64,000 nt of DNA from Bacteroidota bacterium (GTDB lineage: Bacteria > Bacteroidota > Bacteroidia > Bacteroidales > JAAUTT01): assembly GCA_023429135.1 (NCBI GenBank), contig JAEYWD010000041.1, forward strand, positions 36,778-100,777, read 5' to 3'. A program made the position numbers and the translations under genes. The number at the start of each line of letters is the position of its first letter. The first letter of the stretch is position 1. The notes beneath the pieces were generated by a model, which ran no database searches, was not told the origin of the DNA, and saw only the letters and a list, made by a program, of their open reading frames with translations. This document shows positions 1 to 8,730 of the stretch, piece by piece.

Positions 1-28
1 AACGCATAGGTTTAATAACCTCTTATAT

Positions 29-66
29 AAAATCCGGTTTTATTTATAAAGCCGGATTTTTTTATT
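29..66 (+). terminator. Intrinsic terminator of the gene upstream of the window
   Basis: An 8-bp perfect stem (AAATCCGG / CCGGATTT) with an A/T-rich loop is followed by a run of Ts. It lies ahead of pyrH and probably ends the upstream transcript. In many Bacteroidota that gene is tsf, but it is outside this window. Confidence 0.7.
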
Positions 67-167
67 TATTATTATTGCAAGTGTTTAGGAATTTAGTTTG
101 GTGCATGTAAAAACTTATGCATCTTTAAACTAAAGACTAAGCCCCTAACACCTAAATCCCTAATAAA

Positions 168-878
168 ATGTCAAAATTTAAAAGAATTCTCTTAAAACTC
201 AGCGGTGAAGCACTTATGGCTGATATGCCAGCAGGTATTGATACGAACCGTTTAATGGAATATGCGAAACAAATAAAGGAAGCCGCAGCAACCGGTGTGA
301 AAATAGGAATTGTAATTGGTGGCGGTAATATTTTCCGTGGATTAAAAGGAGTTGATAAAGGTTTCGATCGTATCAAGGGCGATTATATGGGTATGCTTGC
401 CACTGTTATTAATGGTTTGGCTATTCAGTCGGCGCTCGAAAGCCTTGGAGTGAAATCACGTGTTTTAACAGCTATCAATATGGAACCGGTGGGCGAGCGC
501 TACACTAAATCCAGGTTGGAGGAAGCTTTTGAAAAGGGAGAAATTGTAATCTTTACTTTTGGAACAGGTAATCCTTTCTTTACCACAGATACTGCTTCTT
601 CGCTCCGTGCTGTTGAGATGAATGCAGATGTCTTACTGAAAGGAACCCGGGTTGACGGCGTTTATACTGCCGATCCTGAAAAAGATCCTTCGGCTGTTAA
701 ATTCGATGACATTACCTTTACTGAAGCCTATAACCGTGGTTTGAATGTGATGGACCTTACTTCAATCACCATGTGTCGCGAGAATAATCTGCCCATCATT
801 GTTTTCGATATGAATAAAGGAGGAAATTTGCTCCGGTTAGTCAATGGTGAAAAAGTTGGAACACTGGTACATAATTAA
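168..878 (+). CDS. pyrH: UMP kinase
   Basis: This cytosolic enzyme phosphorylates UMP to UDP with ATP, the committed step toward UTP and CTP. At 236 aa it has the usual bacterial PyrH length. Visible family motifs are the N-terminal KLSGEAL (residues 10-16), the glycine-rich GGGNIFRG (51-58), the UMP-binding GTGNPFFTTDTAS (132-144) and VDGVYTADP (162-170), typical of the amino-acid-kinase fold. The ATG at 168 begins right at the conserved N-terminus. It is followed 87 bp later by frr on the same strand, the common pyrH-frr pairing, although frr appears to have its own promoter. Confidence 0.97.
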   Translation: MSKFKRILLKLSGEALMADMPAGIDTNRLMEYAKQIKEAAATGVKIGIVIGGGNIFRGLKGVDKGFDRIKGDYMGMLATVINGLAIQSALESLGVKSRVLTAINMEPVGERYTKSRLEEAFEKGEIVIFTFGTGNPFFTTDTASSLRAVEMNADVLLKGTRVDGVYTADPEKDPSAVKFDDITFTEAYNRGLNVMDLTSITMCRENNLPIIVFDMNKGGNLLRLVNGEKVGTLVHN

Positions 879-930
879 TATCTGGTGGATCAATCTTTAA
901 TAGGACATTCGTCCGAAAAAAAGAATATTA

Positions 931-938
931 TATATTTG
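931..938 (+). promoter_or_regulatory. Probable -7 promoter box for frr
   Basis: TATATTTG matches the Bacteroidota primary-sigma -7 consensus TAnnTTTG and lies 27 bp before the frr start codon. No clear TTTG -33 box is visible, so the promoter is only partly supported. Confidence 0.5.
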
Positions 939-965
939 CCTTAACTTACATAAATATTAAAATAT

Positions 966-1529
966 ATGGACGAAGAAGTTCAACTATATCTCGACGACGC
1001 CAAAGAACATATGGAGAAGGCCGTTCACCATTTTTATCACGAAATGCAGAAACTTCGTGCCGGGAAAGCCAATCCCCAAATCCTCGAAGGAGTGCATGTT
1101 GACTATTACGGAGCAAGCACACCTTTAACTCAGGTTGCCAATATCAATACTCCTGATGCAAAGAGCCTTGTAATTCAACCCTGGGAAAAGAAGATGATCG
1201 ACCCGATTGAAAGGGCAATTCTTGCTGCAAATATTGGCATTACTCCAATGAATAACGGGGAAGTTGTTCGTTTAAATTTTCCTCCGTTAACAGAAGAACG
1301 TCGTAAATTACTTGTAAAACAGGTGAAGCACGAAGGAGAGAATGCCAGGGTTAGTATTCGTAATTCCCGTCGCGATTTAATTGAAGAAATTAAAAAGATG
1401 CAGAAAAATGGTCTTGCTGAAGATATAGCAAAAACTGCCGAAGAAAAAGCTGATAAACTGACGGATTCATTTTACAAGAAAGTGGATGAAGTTATTGCAG
1501 CGAAAGAAAAGGAGATCATGACCATCTGA
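966..1529 (+). CDS. frr: Ribosome recycling factor
   Basis: RRF acts with EF-G to split post-termination ribosomes from mRNA. The product is 187 aa against a usual ~185. It has the family's long helical termini, the central motif around residues 41-75 (YYGASTPLTQVANINTPDAK region) and the conserved RVSIRNSRRD segment (about 132-141). The ATG at 966 gives a full-length protein with no useful upstream alternative. It follows pyrH and is closed by an intrinsic terminator about 25 bp past the stop. Confidence 0.97.
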   Translation: MDEEVQLYLDDAKEHMEKAVHHFYHEMQKLRAGKANPQILEGVHVDYYGASTPLTQVANINTPDAKSLVIQPWEKKMIDPIERAILAANIGITPMNNGEVVRLNFPPLTEERRKLLVKQVKHEGENARVSIRNSRRDLIEEIKKMQKNGLAEDIAKTAEEKADKLTDSFYKKVDEVIAAKEKEIMTI

Positions 1530-1552
1530 AAACATAATGCTATTATAAAGCA

Positions 1553-1584
1553 GAAGCGTAGTCGGTTCGACTGCGCTTTTTTAT
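1553..1584 (+). terminator. Intrinsic terminator after frr
   Basis: A 10-bp stem (AGCGTAGTCG / CGACTGCGCT, one G-U pair) with a 3-nt loop runs into TTTTTTATTTTT. It sits between convergent frr and the radical SAM gene and overlaps the latter's stop codon at 1581-1583. Confidence 0.85.
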
Positions 1585-2594
1585 TTTTCGCCACAGTTAC
1601 GGCACATTTCTATCGACTGCTTATTAAAAAGTACCGCTTTACGTAGCACCATAAATTTTTCACTACTCCATAACTTTTTAAAATTATCTTTTTCAACAAC
1701 TCCAAAACTGAATTCTGCATCCTTATCGTAGCAACAGGCTGTAAGTTGCCCATCCCAGGTAATTACGGAAGTTGTCCAAAGTCTTGAGCATCCCTTTTTT
1801 ATTTTGTTTTTTATTACCCAGTTTCCTTCGCTATTCAGTCTGTAACGGTTGTATTTATTTATGGTTGTTATTAAGTCATTGTCGGAGTCCAGATTGTAAT
1901 GTTGGGCCGTTTTTATTTCCACTTTGTCGGCGCCAAGTCTTTTACCAAGCTTTTTAATATCTTCGGTTTCGTGTTGGTTGCCCCTGAAAACAATAAATTG
2001 GATAACAATTAGCGGATTAGTAGCCTTTGATTTTTTCCTTATTTCAACCAGCGTTTTAATCCCATCAGTAACTTTTCCGAAATTCCCGTTTTTCCTGTAT
2101 TGTTCATAGGTCTTTTGATTCGTCCCATCTAGCGAAATAATTATTTTTTTCAACCCGGCATCAATTATTTCCACTGCAATTTTTTCATTCATAAAATGAC
2201 CGTTTGTCGAAAGGCAGGTAAATATTCTGTGGTGCGAAGCGTATTTAATCATGGCGGGTAAATCTCTGTTCAGGAAAGGTTCGCCCTGGAGATAGAGTGT
2301 AAGGTAGCTTGTATGAGAGGCAATTGAATCGAGTCTGTTTTTAAAGTCTGTCAGCGAAAGGTCTCCTTTGTCGCGTTTAATTAGTCCTAAGCCGGTTGGG
2401 CATTCAGGACATTTCAGGTTGCATCTGGTTGTGGGTTCAATGCTGCAGGCATAAGGTAACCCCCAGACTACAGGTCGGGAAATTAGCTGCGAAAGTTTAC
2501 CGGAAATTACTCCGGCGACCAATGAATGCAATCTTTTCAGCGAAAGCGACTCAATCAAAAATTTCAGTTCTCTTAATTTGTATTTAAAATGCAT
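1581..2594 (-). CDS. Radical SAM / SPASM domain protein
   Basis: The 337-aa protein has the radical SAM cluster motif CNLKCPEC (Cys58, Cys62, Cys65) for a SAM-cleaving [4Fe-4S] cluster. A SPASM-type C-terminal region carries more cysteines (the TACCYD segment and terminal CRNCGEK, Cys331 and Cys334) that likely hold an auxiliary cluster. SPASM enzymes modify peptides, proteins or carbohydrates, but the substrate here cannot be told and no precursor peptide is visible nearby. The gene is monocistronic, convergent with frr and divergent from a GNAT gene, so context gives no function. Family assignment is firm; function is unknown. Confidence 0.85.
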   Translation of the reverse strand: MHFKYKLRELKFLIESLSLKRLHSLVAGVISGKLSQLISRPVVWGLPYACSIEPTTRCNLKCPECPTGLGLIKRDKGDLSLTDFKNRLDSIASHTSYLTLYLQGEPFLNRDLPAMIKYASHHRIFTCLSTNGHFMNEKIAVEIIDAGLKKIIISLDGTNQKTYEQYRKNGNFGKVTDGIKTLVEIRKKSKATNPLIVIQFIVFRGNQHETEDIKKLGKRLGADKVEIKTAQHYNLDSDNDLITTINKYNRYRLNSEGNWVIKNKIKKGCSRLWTTSVITWDGQLTACCYDKDAEFSFGVVEKDNFKKLWSSEKFMVLRKAVLFNKQSIEMCRNCGEK

Positions 2595-2738
2595 GTCAAA
2601 TTTTCGATTGGTAATTTAAAATTCTAACCTGATCAATTTAGCCATGTGTTTTGTCAATTACAAAGAATTGTGTAATATTTTGTAAGGGTCAATTGTGTTA
2701 TTTTGTTCCGGTATGTGACGATTAATTATGGCGCGTTA

Positions 2739-3257
2739 ATGAAGCTTATCACAAATAATTTAAATATAAAACCCTTAAATCTTTTTGAACTGGAAGATTT
2801 AATAGGAGGATTGCAAACAAGCGGTGAACTCGATTATGCGGTACTTCCAAGCCGTTACCGAAATCAACTGTTCGCCGATTGCCTGATGAAAGATATACGG
2901 TCCAATATACATAAACATCCGCAGGACTATCTTTATTATACCATCTGGTTATTAATTAACAAGGAAAACCGAAACGTAGCCGGCCATCTTTTTTTTAGCG
3001 GAAGTCCCGACGCCTGTGGGGAAGTGGAGCTTTATTCTGAAATTTTTGATGAGGAGCAGGAGCATGAATATTTGAAAGAAAGTATAAATGCTATTTTGAC
3101 CTGGGCAGCCAATGTAAAGCGTATTAAGCTAATCAGAACCAATGTACCTGTGAACGATAGTTTTATGAGCCGGATTATGAAAGATTCAGGATTTGAAAAA
3201 ATTGCCGGGTTTCATCATTTTGAAAACTGGATCTGGAAAAATGAGAAAAATCAATAA
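2739..3257 (+). CDS. GNAT-like N-acetyltransferase
   Basis: The protein is 172 aa from the ATG at 2739. The open frame extends upstream to a TTG at 2703, but the ATG fits better. The C-terminal part resembles a ribosomal-protein-alanine/GNAT acetyltransferase fold: a VAGHLFFSG-like beta strand, an EVELYSEI strand, and a final segment in which a Phe-rich strand follows SRIMKDSGFEKIAG. A clear R/Q-x-x-G-x-G/A acetyl-CoA loop is not obvious, so it may be a divergent member. It stands alone between a radical SAM gene and tRNA-Glu. The substrate is unknown. Confidence 0.55.
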   Translation: MKLITNNLNIKPLNLFELEDLIGGLQTSGELDYAVLPSRYRNQLFADCLMKDIRSNIHKHPQDYLYYTIWLLINKENRNVAGHLFFSGSPDACGEVELYSEIFDEEQEHEYLKESINAILTWAANVKRIKLIRTNVPVNDSFMSRIMKDSGFEKIAGFHHFENWIWKNEKNQ

Positions 3258-3274
3258 TATTTTTTTGAGTATAA

Positions 3275-3305
3275 TTTTGCAGTAATAAAAATTGTACTAC
3301 CTTTG
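3275..3305 (+). promoter_or_regulatory. Promoter of tRNA-Glu
   Basis: A TTTTGC -33 element at 3275-3280 and TACCTTTG (TAnnTTTG) at 3298-3305 are about 18 bp apart. This is a textbook Bacteroidota promoter ending 18 bp before the tRNA 5' end. Confidence 0.75.
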
Positions 3306-3323
3306 CACACGCATTTGAAAAAC

Positions 3324-3398
3324 GGTCCGTTCATCTAAGGGTTAGGATTCAAGATTTTCATTCTTGCCATAGGGGTTCGAATCCCCTACGGACTACCA
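3324..3398 (+). tRNA. tRNA-Glu (UUC anticodon)
   Basis: The cloverleaf folds by eye. The acceptor arm GGUCCGU / ACGGACU has a G1-U72 wobble, the anticodon stem CAAGA / UCUUG encloses loop UUUUCAU with anticodon UUC, and the T arm AGGGG-UUCGAAU-CCCCU is standard. Discriminator A is at 3395 and CCA (3396-3398) is encoded. A consensus promoter lies upstream and a strong terminator downstream, so it is a single-gene unit. Confidence 0.95.
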
Positions 3399-3402
3399 GA
3401 CC

Positions 3403-3438
3403 AAAAAAGCCACTCGAATTTCGGGTGGCTTTTTTGTT
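3403..3438 (+). terminator. Intrinsic terminator of tRNA-Glu
   Basis: A long hairpin (AAAAAGCCAC / GTGGCTTTTT, continuing with CGA / TCG) ends in a T run just after the tRNA CCA end. The following ~160 bp to 3599 hold nothing recognisable. Confidence 0.85.
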
Positions 3439-3599
3439 TTAAAGTCATTGGTTCAGGAGTTGGATCAATACTTTGACTTACTTTGAAAATATTGATTTTA
3501 AGTTTTTATAGCACTGCTCGTCAGCAAGTATTTTTTTCCTAATCATAAAAGTTTACTGATGGACAATGCCATCCTTTCCTCCGGCCATTTTTCGCTAAC

Positions 3600-4745
3600 C
3601 TAAAACCCCTGCAAATTCATTTCATTTCCATCCACCATATTAGCCATTTTACCCATTTTCTTCTGGATTACTTTAAAGTGGTGCTCGTCGTCGGGGGTGA
3701 TAAAGGAAATAGCTTCACCGGAGGCTTCGGCACGGCCGGTACGACCTATCCGGTGGATATAGTCCTTGGGCGAACGGGGTAACTCGTAGTTGATCACAAA
3801 AGGCAGAAACTTGATATCAATACCGCGCGACATGAGGTCGGTGGCTACCAACACACGAATGCGTTCTTCTTTAAATAGTTCCAGCGCGATTTCCCTGGAT
3901 CCCTGGCCCATTTTGCTGTGGATGGCACGTGCAACAATTCCGTTGGCATTGAGTTTATCCGCCACAGCATCAGCCCGGAATACCGACGAAGTAAATACCA
4001 GCACCTGTTGCATGTTATATTTCTTTATAAGGTACCGGAGCAGGGGACCTTTCTTTTCTTCCACGATCCTGTAGGCGGTTTGCTCAATCAGGTCGAGGTT
4101 ACTTTTCTCTTCTTCCACCTCAATCACTACCGGATTTCGAAGGATGTTGCGGTTTAAATTGGTTAAATCGTTGTTAAGGGTGGCCGAATATAAAAGTGTT
4201 TGCCGTTTCGTTGGCAATAACTCCATAATGCGGGTCATTTCCTCTTTAAACCCGAGGTTGAGCATTTTATCGGCTTCGTCGATCACTAAAATCTGAACTC
4301 CCGATAATGAAACGGCCCTTGACGATACCAGTTCGAGGAGTCGTCCCGGTGTGGCAACCAGTATTTCAACCCCTTGCAGGCCGATCATCTGAGGATTGAT
4401 GGATACGCCGCCATAAACTGCCATATTCTTTAATTTTTTTGGCAGAAATTCGCTTAAAACGGTAAATGCTTCGTTAATCTGGATGGCAAGCTCACGGGTG
4501 GGTGCTAATACCAGCGATTTAACATGCCTGTTTTTCGAGGTGGTTCCCTGTGAACTGAGCTGCTGAAGAATAGGCAACACGTAGCTCGCAGTCTTCCCCG
4601 AACCTGTTTGGGCAATTCCCAGGATATCCTTTCCCTGCAGAATAGGAGGGATGGCTTCTTTTTGAATGGGATAGGGCTCCGTATAATTTTGAAGCGTAAC
4701 CGCTTTGATTAAAGGTTGGGAAATTCCGAGTGACGCAAATGTCAT
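3600..4745 (-). CDS. DEAD-box ATP-dependent RNA helicase (RhlE-like)
   Basis: The protein remodels RNA or ribonucleoprotein using ATP. All core motifs are present in 381 aa: Q motif (PYPIQKEAI, 25-33), Walker A AQTGSGKT (45-52), PTRELA (82-87), DEAD (156-159), SAT (187-189), then RGID and HRIGRTGR in the second RecA domain. It stops soon after the helicase core, so it lacks the basic C-terminal tail common in RhlE/DeaD proteins. The ATG at 4745 is directly before the conserved MTFASLGI start. It is a single gene; candidate roles are ribosome assembly or cold adaptation. Confidence 0.92.
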   Translation of the reverse strand: MTFASLGISQPLIKAVTLQNYTEPYPIQKEAIPPILQGKDILGIAQTGSGKTASYVLPILQQLSSQGTTSKNRHVKSLVLAPTRELAIQINEAFTVLSEFLPKKLKNMAVYGGVSINPQMIGLQGVEILVATPGRLLELVSSRAVSLSGVQILVIDEADKMLNLGFKEEMTRIMELLPTKRQTLLYSATLNNDLTNLNRNILRNPVVIEVEEEKSNLDLIEQTAYRIVEEKKGPLLRYLIKKYNMQQVLVFTSSVFRADAVADKLNANGIVARAIHSKMGQGSREIALELFKEERIRVLVATDLMSRGIDIKFLPFVINYELPRSPKDYIHRIGRTGRAEASGEAISFITPDDEHHFKVIQKKMGKMANMVDGNEMNLQGF

Positions 4746-4896
4746 AAGTATGTTTTAAAGATAAGTGCAAATATACCGCATTAAGGTTAGCTTCACCCAT
4801 AAACCATTAAATGATGGATATTAAAAGAATAATTCATGGTTTTCGTTTTTTAGCTTTTTAAGTCAGCCTCGGTATTCATTCAATTGTCTTCGGTTT

Positions 4897-7047
4897 TTAA
4901 TCTCTGAAAAACTTCAAATAATCCCGCATCAATGGGATGTCAAACGGATCTATTCCATGCCGGATAAGGATATCACTATCGGCCTGAAGTTCGTTGCTGA
5001 ACCAATCGAAATTGCCTGCTTTTTGAATGCTTTGGGTATATTTCGCTATCGCATTTTGTTTATTCCCCGAACACCATTCTACATGACCTAAATTGAGCAG
5101 GTCGTTTTCGTTGGGTTCGTTCTCGATAACTTTTTGGAAGTATTTTCTGGCGGTGTCGAATTTGCCAAGCATAAAAGAGCACCAGCCTATGGGGCGCTGT
5201 ATTTTATGATTATCAGGAGCCAGATATTCTACTTTGAAATAGATCTTCAGGGCGCTTTCAAAATCATTCATCTCGAAATAAGTGTGGGCGAGGTTGGCCT
5301 GCACCTGTAAGTCTTCAGGTTCCATCTTTTCAGCCTCGAGATAGTATTGAAGGGCTTTGTCGTAGTTGCCTAAGCGTTTGTAACAAAGAGCTATTTTTTT
5401 AATGTTCCAGGCTTTGCGTATATCTGTTAGATCGGCTTTGAGATAGTATTTCAGGGCTTTTTGATAATCACCAAGTTTCTGCCAGCTATAGGCAATCTTC
5501 TGCCATAGCTCAATGTTCTCGGGAATGGTGTCTATTTTTTGGAACACTTCGATGGCATCCTTGTAGTATTTCTTTTCGAAATAGAATTCGCCTATATTTC
5601 TAAGTATTGTGCCGTCTTTTAACAGTAAAGTCAGGAAATCCTGGTTATGGAAATCCATATCGGTGGAAAAGATGTCGTAAAAATCGGATTTGTTGCGGTA
5701 CAATTTGTAAAACCTGTACAAATCCTGGATATGCTGCGTAAAAATGATCCTTTGGTATTCCGGTTTCTGCAGTACCTTATCATCCATGGCGGCCTCTGCC
5801 ATAGCGTTGGCTTCCATATTGAACATTTCGACCATCATCCCTCTTTCGCGTACCGGCACGTTATTAACATTCAAACAGAAGGAATATTTGTCGGAATTGC
5901 ACAATATAAACGATTGTTCCATGTTTTTCAGAAACTTACCGGTGTCGAAGGTGCCGGAGTCGTCTTTTAGAAGTTCCTGTATTTTCCAGTCTTCTTTATG
6001 GAACGGAATGAACCAATTGCTCAGTTCATCGAAAAAGGGGAATTGCTTGAGCATTGAAAAGGTCCCCATCATTACATCGGAACCATCCATCTGAAGCTTT
6101 GAAAGTTCTTCGAGCTTGTTAAGCAGGTTTGGCGACTCTTCAAAAATATTCTCCCAATCGGGATTTTTATCTTCTCCAAACATATCCTGCACAACGTTTT
6201 TCATGTCAAGTTTATCGTACATCCTCGAATGGAACCTTGCCATTTCAGGCATAATTTCATCACGGAATTTATGAGCGATTTTTTCGGTATCTCTTGTCTT
6301 TATTAATTGAATAATGATTGTTTCGATATTTCTTTCGAACTGCGGATTTTGACGCAATTCTTCAATTTTCATTTTCAGATTCGGGTACAGGAACAAACGG
6401 TTGCTGTGCTGAAAAAGCACCATGAATATCGATACCAGGGCGCGTTGCCATACCTGCTCCTCACCATTTTTACAGGCGTCGATAAGCACCAAAATTTTTG
6501 TTTCGTCGAAGTTTCGCTGGAGACTTAATGTGATGGCCGAAATAACCAGGCTTTTCTCCCACCATTGGAGATAATTTTCGTGCAAAGCCCGTGTAACGCT
6601 CGTCTTTTCCGAGTCGTGAAACTTGTCCTTAAGCCAGAGATAATTGAACATCTGCTTTATTTCTTCGGAGCGCTGAACTTCCGGTAAGGAGGCTAAATTT
6701 TTGATGTTTTCAGCAAAAGTATCTGATGTCCAGCTTTGAGGAGCTTTGTAAAAACGACCTGTTCCGGATAGTGTCAGTTCCAGTGTATCGTCGGCCAGCT
6801 CGAGTAGCGACCGTAAAAGATGATAGTAAACTGCCTTTTTTTCAGGGTCCTCCACTTCGCCAAAAGAGTATCGGAGAATATTTGTATAGGTTTGACGATT
6901 ATCATCCAAACGGGTTTGTAGGTCACTGTTATGAGCCAGATCTGTTAATTCCTGTAAAGCAGTAAACGCCTCATGTATTTTCTTTTCAATGACAAGTTGA
7001 CAGCAAAGAGCGTGTTTTTGCAGAAGAAGTTTATTTTCCATTACCAT
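4897..7047 (-). CDS. Large TPR-repeat protein
   Basis: This 716-aa protein has no signal peptide and is likely cytoplasmic. The N-terminal two thirds is helical without a recognisable domain. From about residue 490 there are at least five consecutive tetratricopeptide repeats with the W-x-x-I/L-A-x-x-Y ... A-L-x-Y-Y pattern (for example YQKALKYYLKAD, YDKALQYYLEAE and FESALKIYFKVE). TPRs scaffold protein-protein contacts. Homologues of this architecture in Bacteroidota are annotated only as TPR proteins. It lies between the helicase and a DUF3108 gene on the same strand, about 95 bp after the latter, so it may be cotranscribed with it. Confidence 0.8.
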   Translation of the reverse strand: MVMENKLLLQKHALCCQLVIEKKIHEAFTALQELTDLAHNSDLQTRLDDNRQTYTNILRYSFGEVEDPEKKAVYYHLLRSLLELADDTLELTLSGTGRFYKAPQSWTSDTFAENIKNLASLPEVQRSEEIKQMFNYLWLKDKFHDSEKTSVTRALHENYLQWWEKSLVISAITLSLQRNFDETKILVLIDACKNGEEQVWQRALVSIFMVLFQHSNRLFLYPNLKMKIEELRQNPQFERNIETIIIQLIKTRDTEKIAHKFRDEIMPEMARFHSRMYDKLDMKNVVQDMFGEDKNPDWENIFEESPNLLNKLEELSKLQMDGSDVMMGTFSMLKQFPFFDELSNWFIPFHKEDWKIQELLKDDSGTFDTGKFLKNMEQSFILCNSDKYSFCLNVNNVPVRERGMMVEMFNMEANAMAEAAMDDKVLQKPEYQRIIFTQHIQDLYRFYKLYRNKSDFYDIFSTDMDFHNQDFLTLLLKDGTILRNIGEFYFEKKYYKDAIEVFQKIDTIPENIELWQKIAYSWQKLGDYQKALKYYLKADLTDIRKAWNIKKIALCYKRLGNYDKALQYYLEAEKMEPEDLQVQANLAHTYFEMNDFESALKIYFKVEYLAPDNHKIQRPIGWCSFMLGKFDTARKYFQKVIENEPNENDLLNLGHVEWCSGNKQNAIAKYTQSIQKAGNFDWFSNELQADSDILIRHGIDPFDIPLMRDYLKFFRD

Positions 7048-7143
7048 AAATTGAAGTAATCTTATATCTGCATTAATTATACCAAGGATTGATTCCCTTC
7101 CGGTAATGCAAATTAATTGGGTGAGATGGTTGAAGGAATAACC

Positions 7144-7971
7144 TTAACGAACGATCCGCGATTTCACAACATTTTTCAATCCTTCATACTTATCCAGATA
7201 TGCCTTTACAGAACCTACCACCACTTTTGCCTCAATTAAAATGGGGAGATGGTTGTCGTCATCGGTAAACCATACATGTATTTTTTGCCCTTCCTTAAAA
7301 TTTGTACTCTCTATGGCTGTGGCTTCAATCTTATAGCAGCTGTATTTCTCCTTGTCATGAAGGCCTGGAATGGTTTCCTTGCCTAAAAAGACTAACCGGA
7401 TCGGGTAGAGCTTTCCGTCAATTAATGTGTTTACTGTTATTTTGTCGTTTTTGCGGTAGCTGCTAAAGGAAACGGTGCGGCAGTAGTAAATTGCTGATAA
7501 AACATCGAAAGTACACGGAGGAATAATTACCGTGTCCTGAACGGGTGCCCGGTGTCCTATTTTGCCATTATGAAACACTTGCCTGCCGGAAGGGTCGAAC
7601 GAATATGTCTGCCGGACATCCCAGCCTCCTTCGGATGTATTCTGCTCAAACCACACCGGCATAAATTTGTCCGATGTAACCAACGATTGAAAGCTGTCCC
7701 TGACTTTGAAAAACCAGTCGAATGTTTTTATGCTGGATGCTTTGGCTAAAAAATAAAATCCCGGAATAGAGCCGACTTTTTGGCTGCTAACGGAAAGTTG
7801 AATGTCTGCTGCATGGATCCAAATAAAGCCCCATGTGTACAAAGCTTTGTACTTCAGTGTTTCTCCTGCATGGAAAGCGTTAACATCACTGACGCACTGT
7901 GTCCGGATACTCTGGGAAATTAAGGTTGAAACCAATAATCCTATAAGTCTTAATTTCCATATTTCAGTCAT
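7144..7971 (-). CDS. DUF3108-family secreted protein
   Basis: The 275-aa product has an N-terminal hydrophobic signal segment (about residues 7-20), so it is probably periplasmic or envelope-associated. The body matches the DUF3108 pattern: FHAGETLKYKALYTWGFIW near the N-terminus, a predicted beta-rich fold, PCTFDVLSAIYYCR in the middle, and a C-terminal HVWFTDDDNHLPILIEAKVVVGSVKAYL-type strand pair. The biochemical function of the family is not established. It is the first gene of a possible two-gene unit with the TPR protein. Confidence 0.75.
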   Translation of the reverse strand: MTEIWKLRLIGLLVSTLISQSIRTQCVSDVNAFHAGETLKYKALYTWGFIWIHAADIQLSVSSQKVGSIPGFYFLAKASSIKTFDWFFKVRDSFQSLVTSDKFMPVWFEQNTSEGGWDVRQTYSFDPSGRQVFHNGKIGHRAPVQDTVIIPPCTFDVLSAIYYCRTVSFSSYRKNDKITVNTLIDGKLYPIRLVFLGKETIPGLHDKEKYSCYKIEATAIESTNFKEGQKIHVWFTDDDNHLPILIEAKVVVGSVKAYLDKYEGLKNVVKSRIVR

Positions 7972-8065
7972 GGCAGTTTTTTCTTTTCAAGAAGTGAATT
8001 CAAACTTACAAACAAAGTGACAGATAGATTGGCTGGCTGGTCTTAAAAAACTTTAAATTGAACTA

Positions 8066-8620
8066 TTAAATATTCAGTTTTTGCATATTTCCCTTTACAG
8101 TTTGCAGGGCTCTTTTGTAAAGCTCAGGATCGCCATTGGTCATCTTTTGCAGAATGTTCATGCATTCTCTGAGATAAACCGTCGCAAAATCAGGATCGTT
8201 TTGGGTGATGTCCATCGTATTGTCAATAATATCGGCATATTTGATGGTTTGAGCATCGCCCGGAATACTTTGGAGACGTTCCATTTCTTTAGACCTCCGG
8301 TGTTTACGGTTCAGCAGCGGAAATTTTTCCTTTGTGTAAACATCAGTAAGGGCTGATACCAGTTTGAGAACCTGAGCGGCATCTTCCTGAGTCATTAATG
8401 TTACTAAGAACTGATTCATTTTTAATTTACTGACTTTAGTATCTTCCAGAACATCGTGCAATAGTGCTGCTGCCAGGATGGTTTGATTCAGTGTGTATTC
8501 CCGGCAGGTTCCCATTACCCTAACGGGGTGAACAATATATCGCTCCCCGCTGTATTTTCTTTTTTGTTCTCCATGTGCCTCGTCAGCAAATTCGCGAATT
8601 TTTTCAAGTATATTATTCAT
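8066..8620 (-). CDS. HD-domain phosphohydrolase (SpoT/MESH1-like hydrolase domain)
   Basis: This 184-aa cytosolic protein carries the metal-binding HD signature. His31 (IVHPVRV), His55-Asp56 and Glu59-Asp60 (AAALLHDVLEDT) match the hydrolase half of RelA/SpoT proteins, and NTMDITQND supplies a further Asp region. There is no synthetase, TGS or ACT domain, so it is a small stand-alone hydrolase. By family it may hydrolyse (p)ppGpp or another nucleotide, but this is not demonstrable here. It is monocistronic, downstream of the PUL1 terminator on the same strand. Confidence 0.8.
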   Translation of the reverse strand: MNNILEKIREFADEAHGEQKRKYSGERYIVHPVRVMGTCREYTLNQTILAAALLHDVLEDTKVSKLKMNQFLVTLMTQEDAAQVLKLVSALTDVYTKEKFPLLNRKHRRSKEMERLQSIPGDAQTIKYADIIDNTMDITQNDPDFATVYLRECMNILQKMTNGDPELYKRALQTVKGNMQKLNI

Positions 8621-8673
8621 ATCCGGCTTTTAATTAAATCAAAGAAGCATCCTCTTTTGTTCGTATTTCCCGA

Positions 8674-8708
8674 AAATAAAAAAAGGCGGGTACGAATACT
8701 CACCTTTT
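8674..8708 (-). terminator. Intrinsic terminator of the SusCD operon (PUL1)
   Basis: On the minus strand a 12-bp stem (AAAAGGTGAGTA / TACCCGCCTTTT, one mismatch and one wobble) closes on a UUCG tetraloop and runs into TTTTTTTATTTT. It lies about 25 bp past the susD stop. Confidence 0.85.
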
Positions 8709-8730
8709 CATTGAAATATTTTTTATAAAA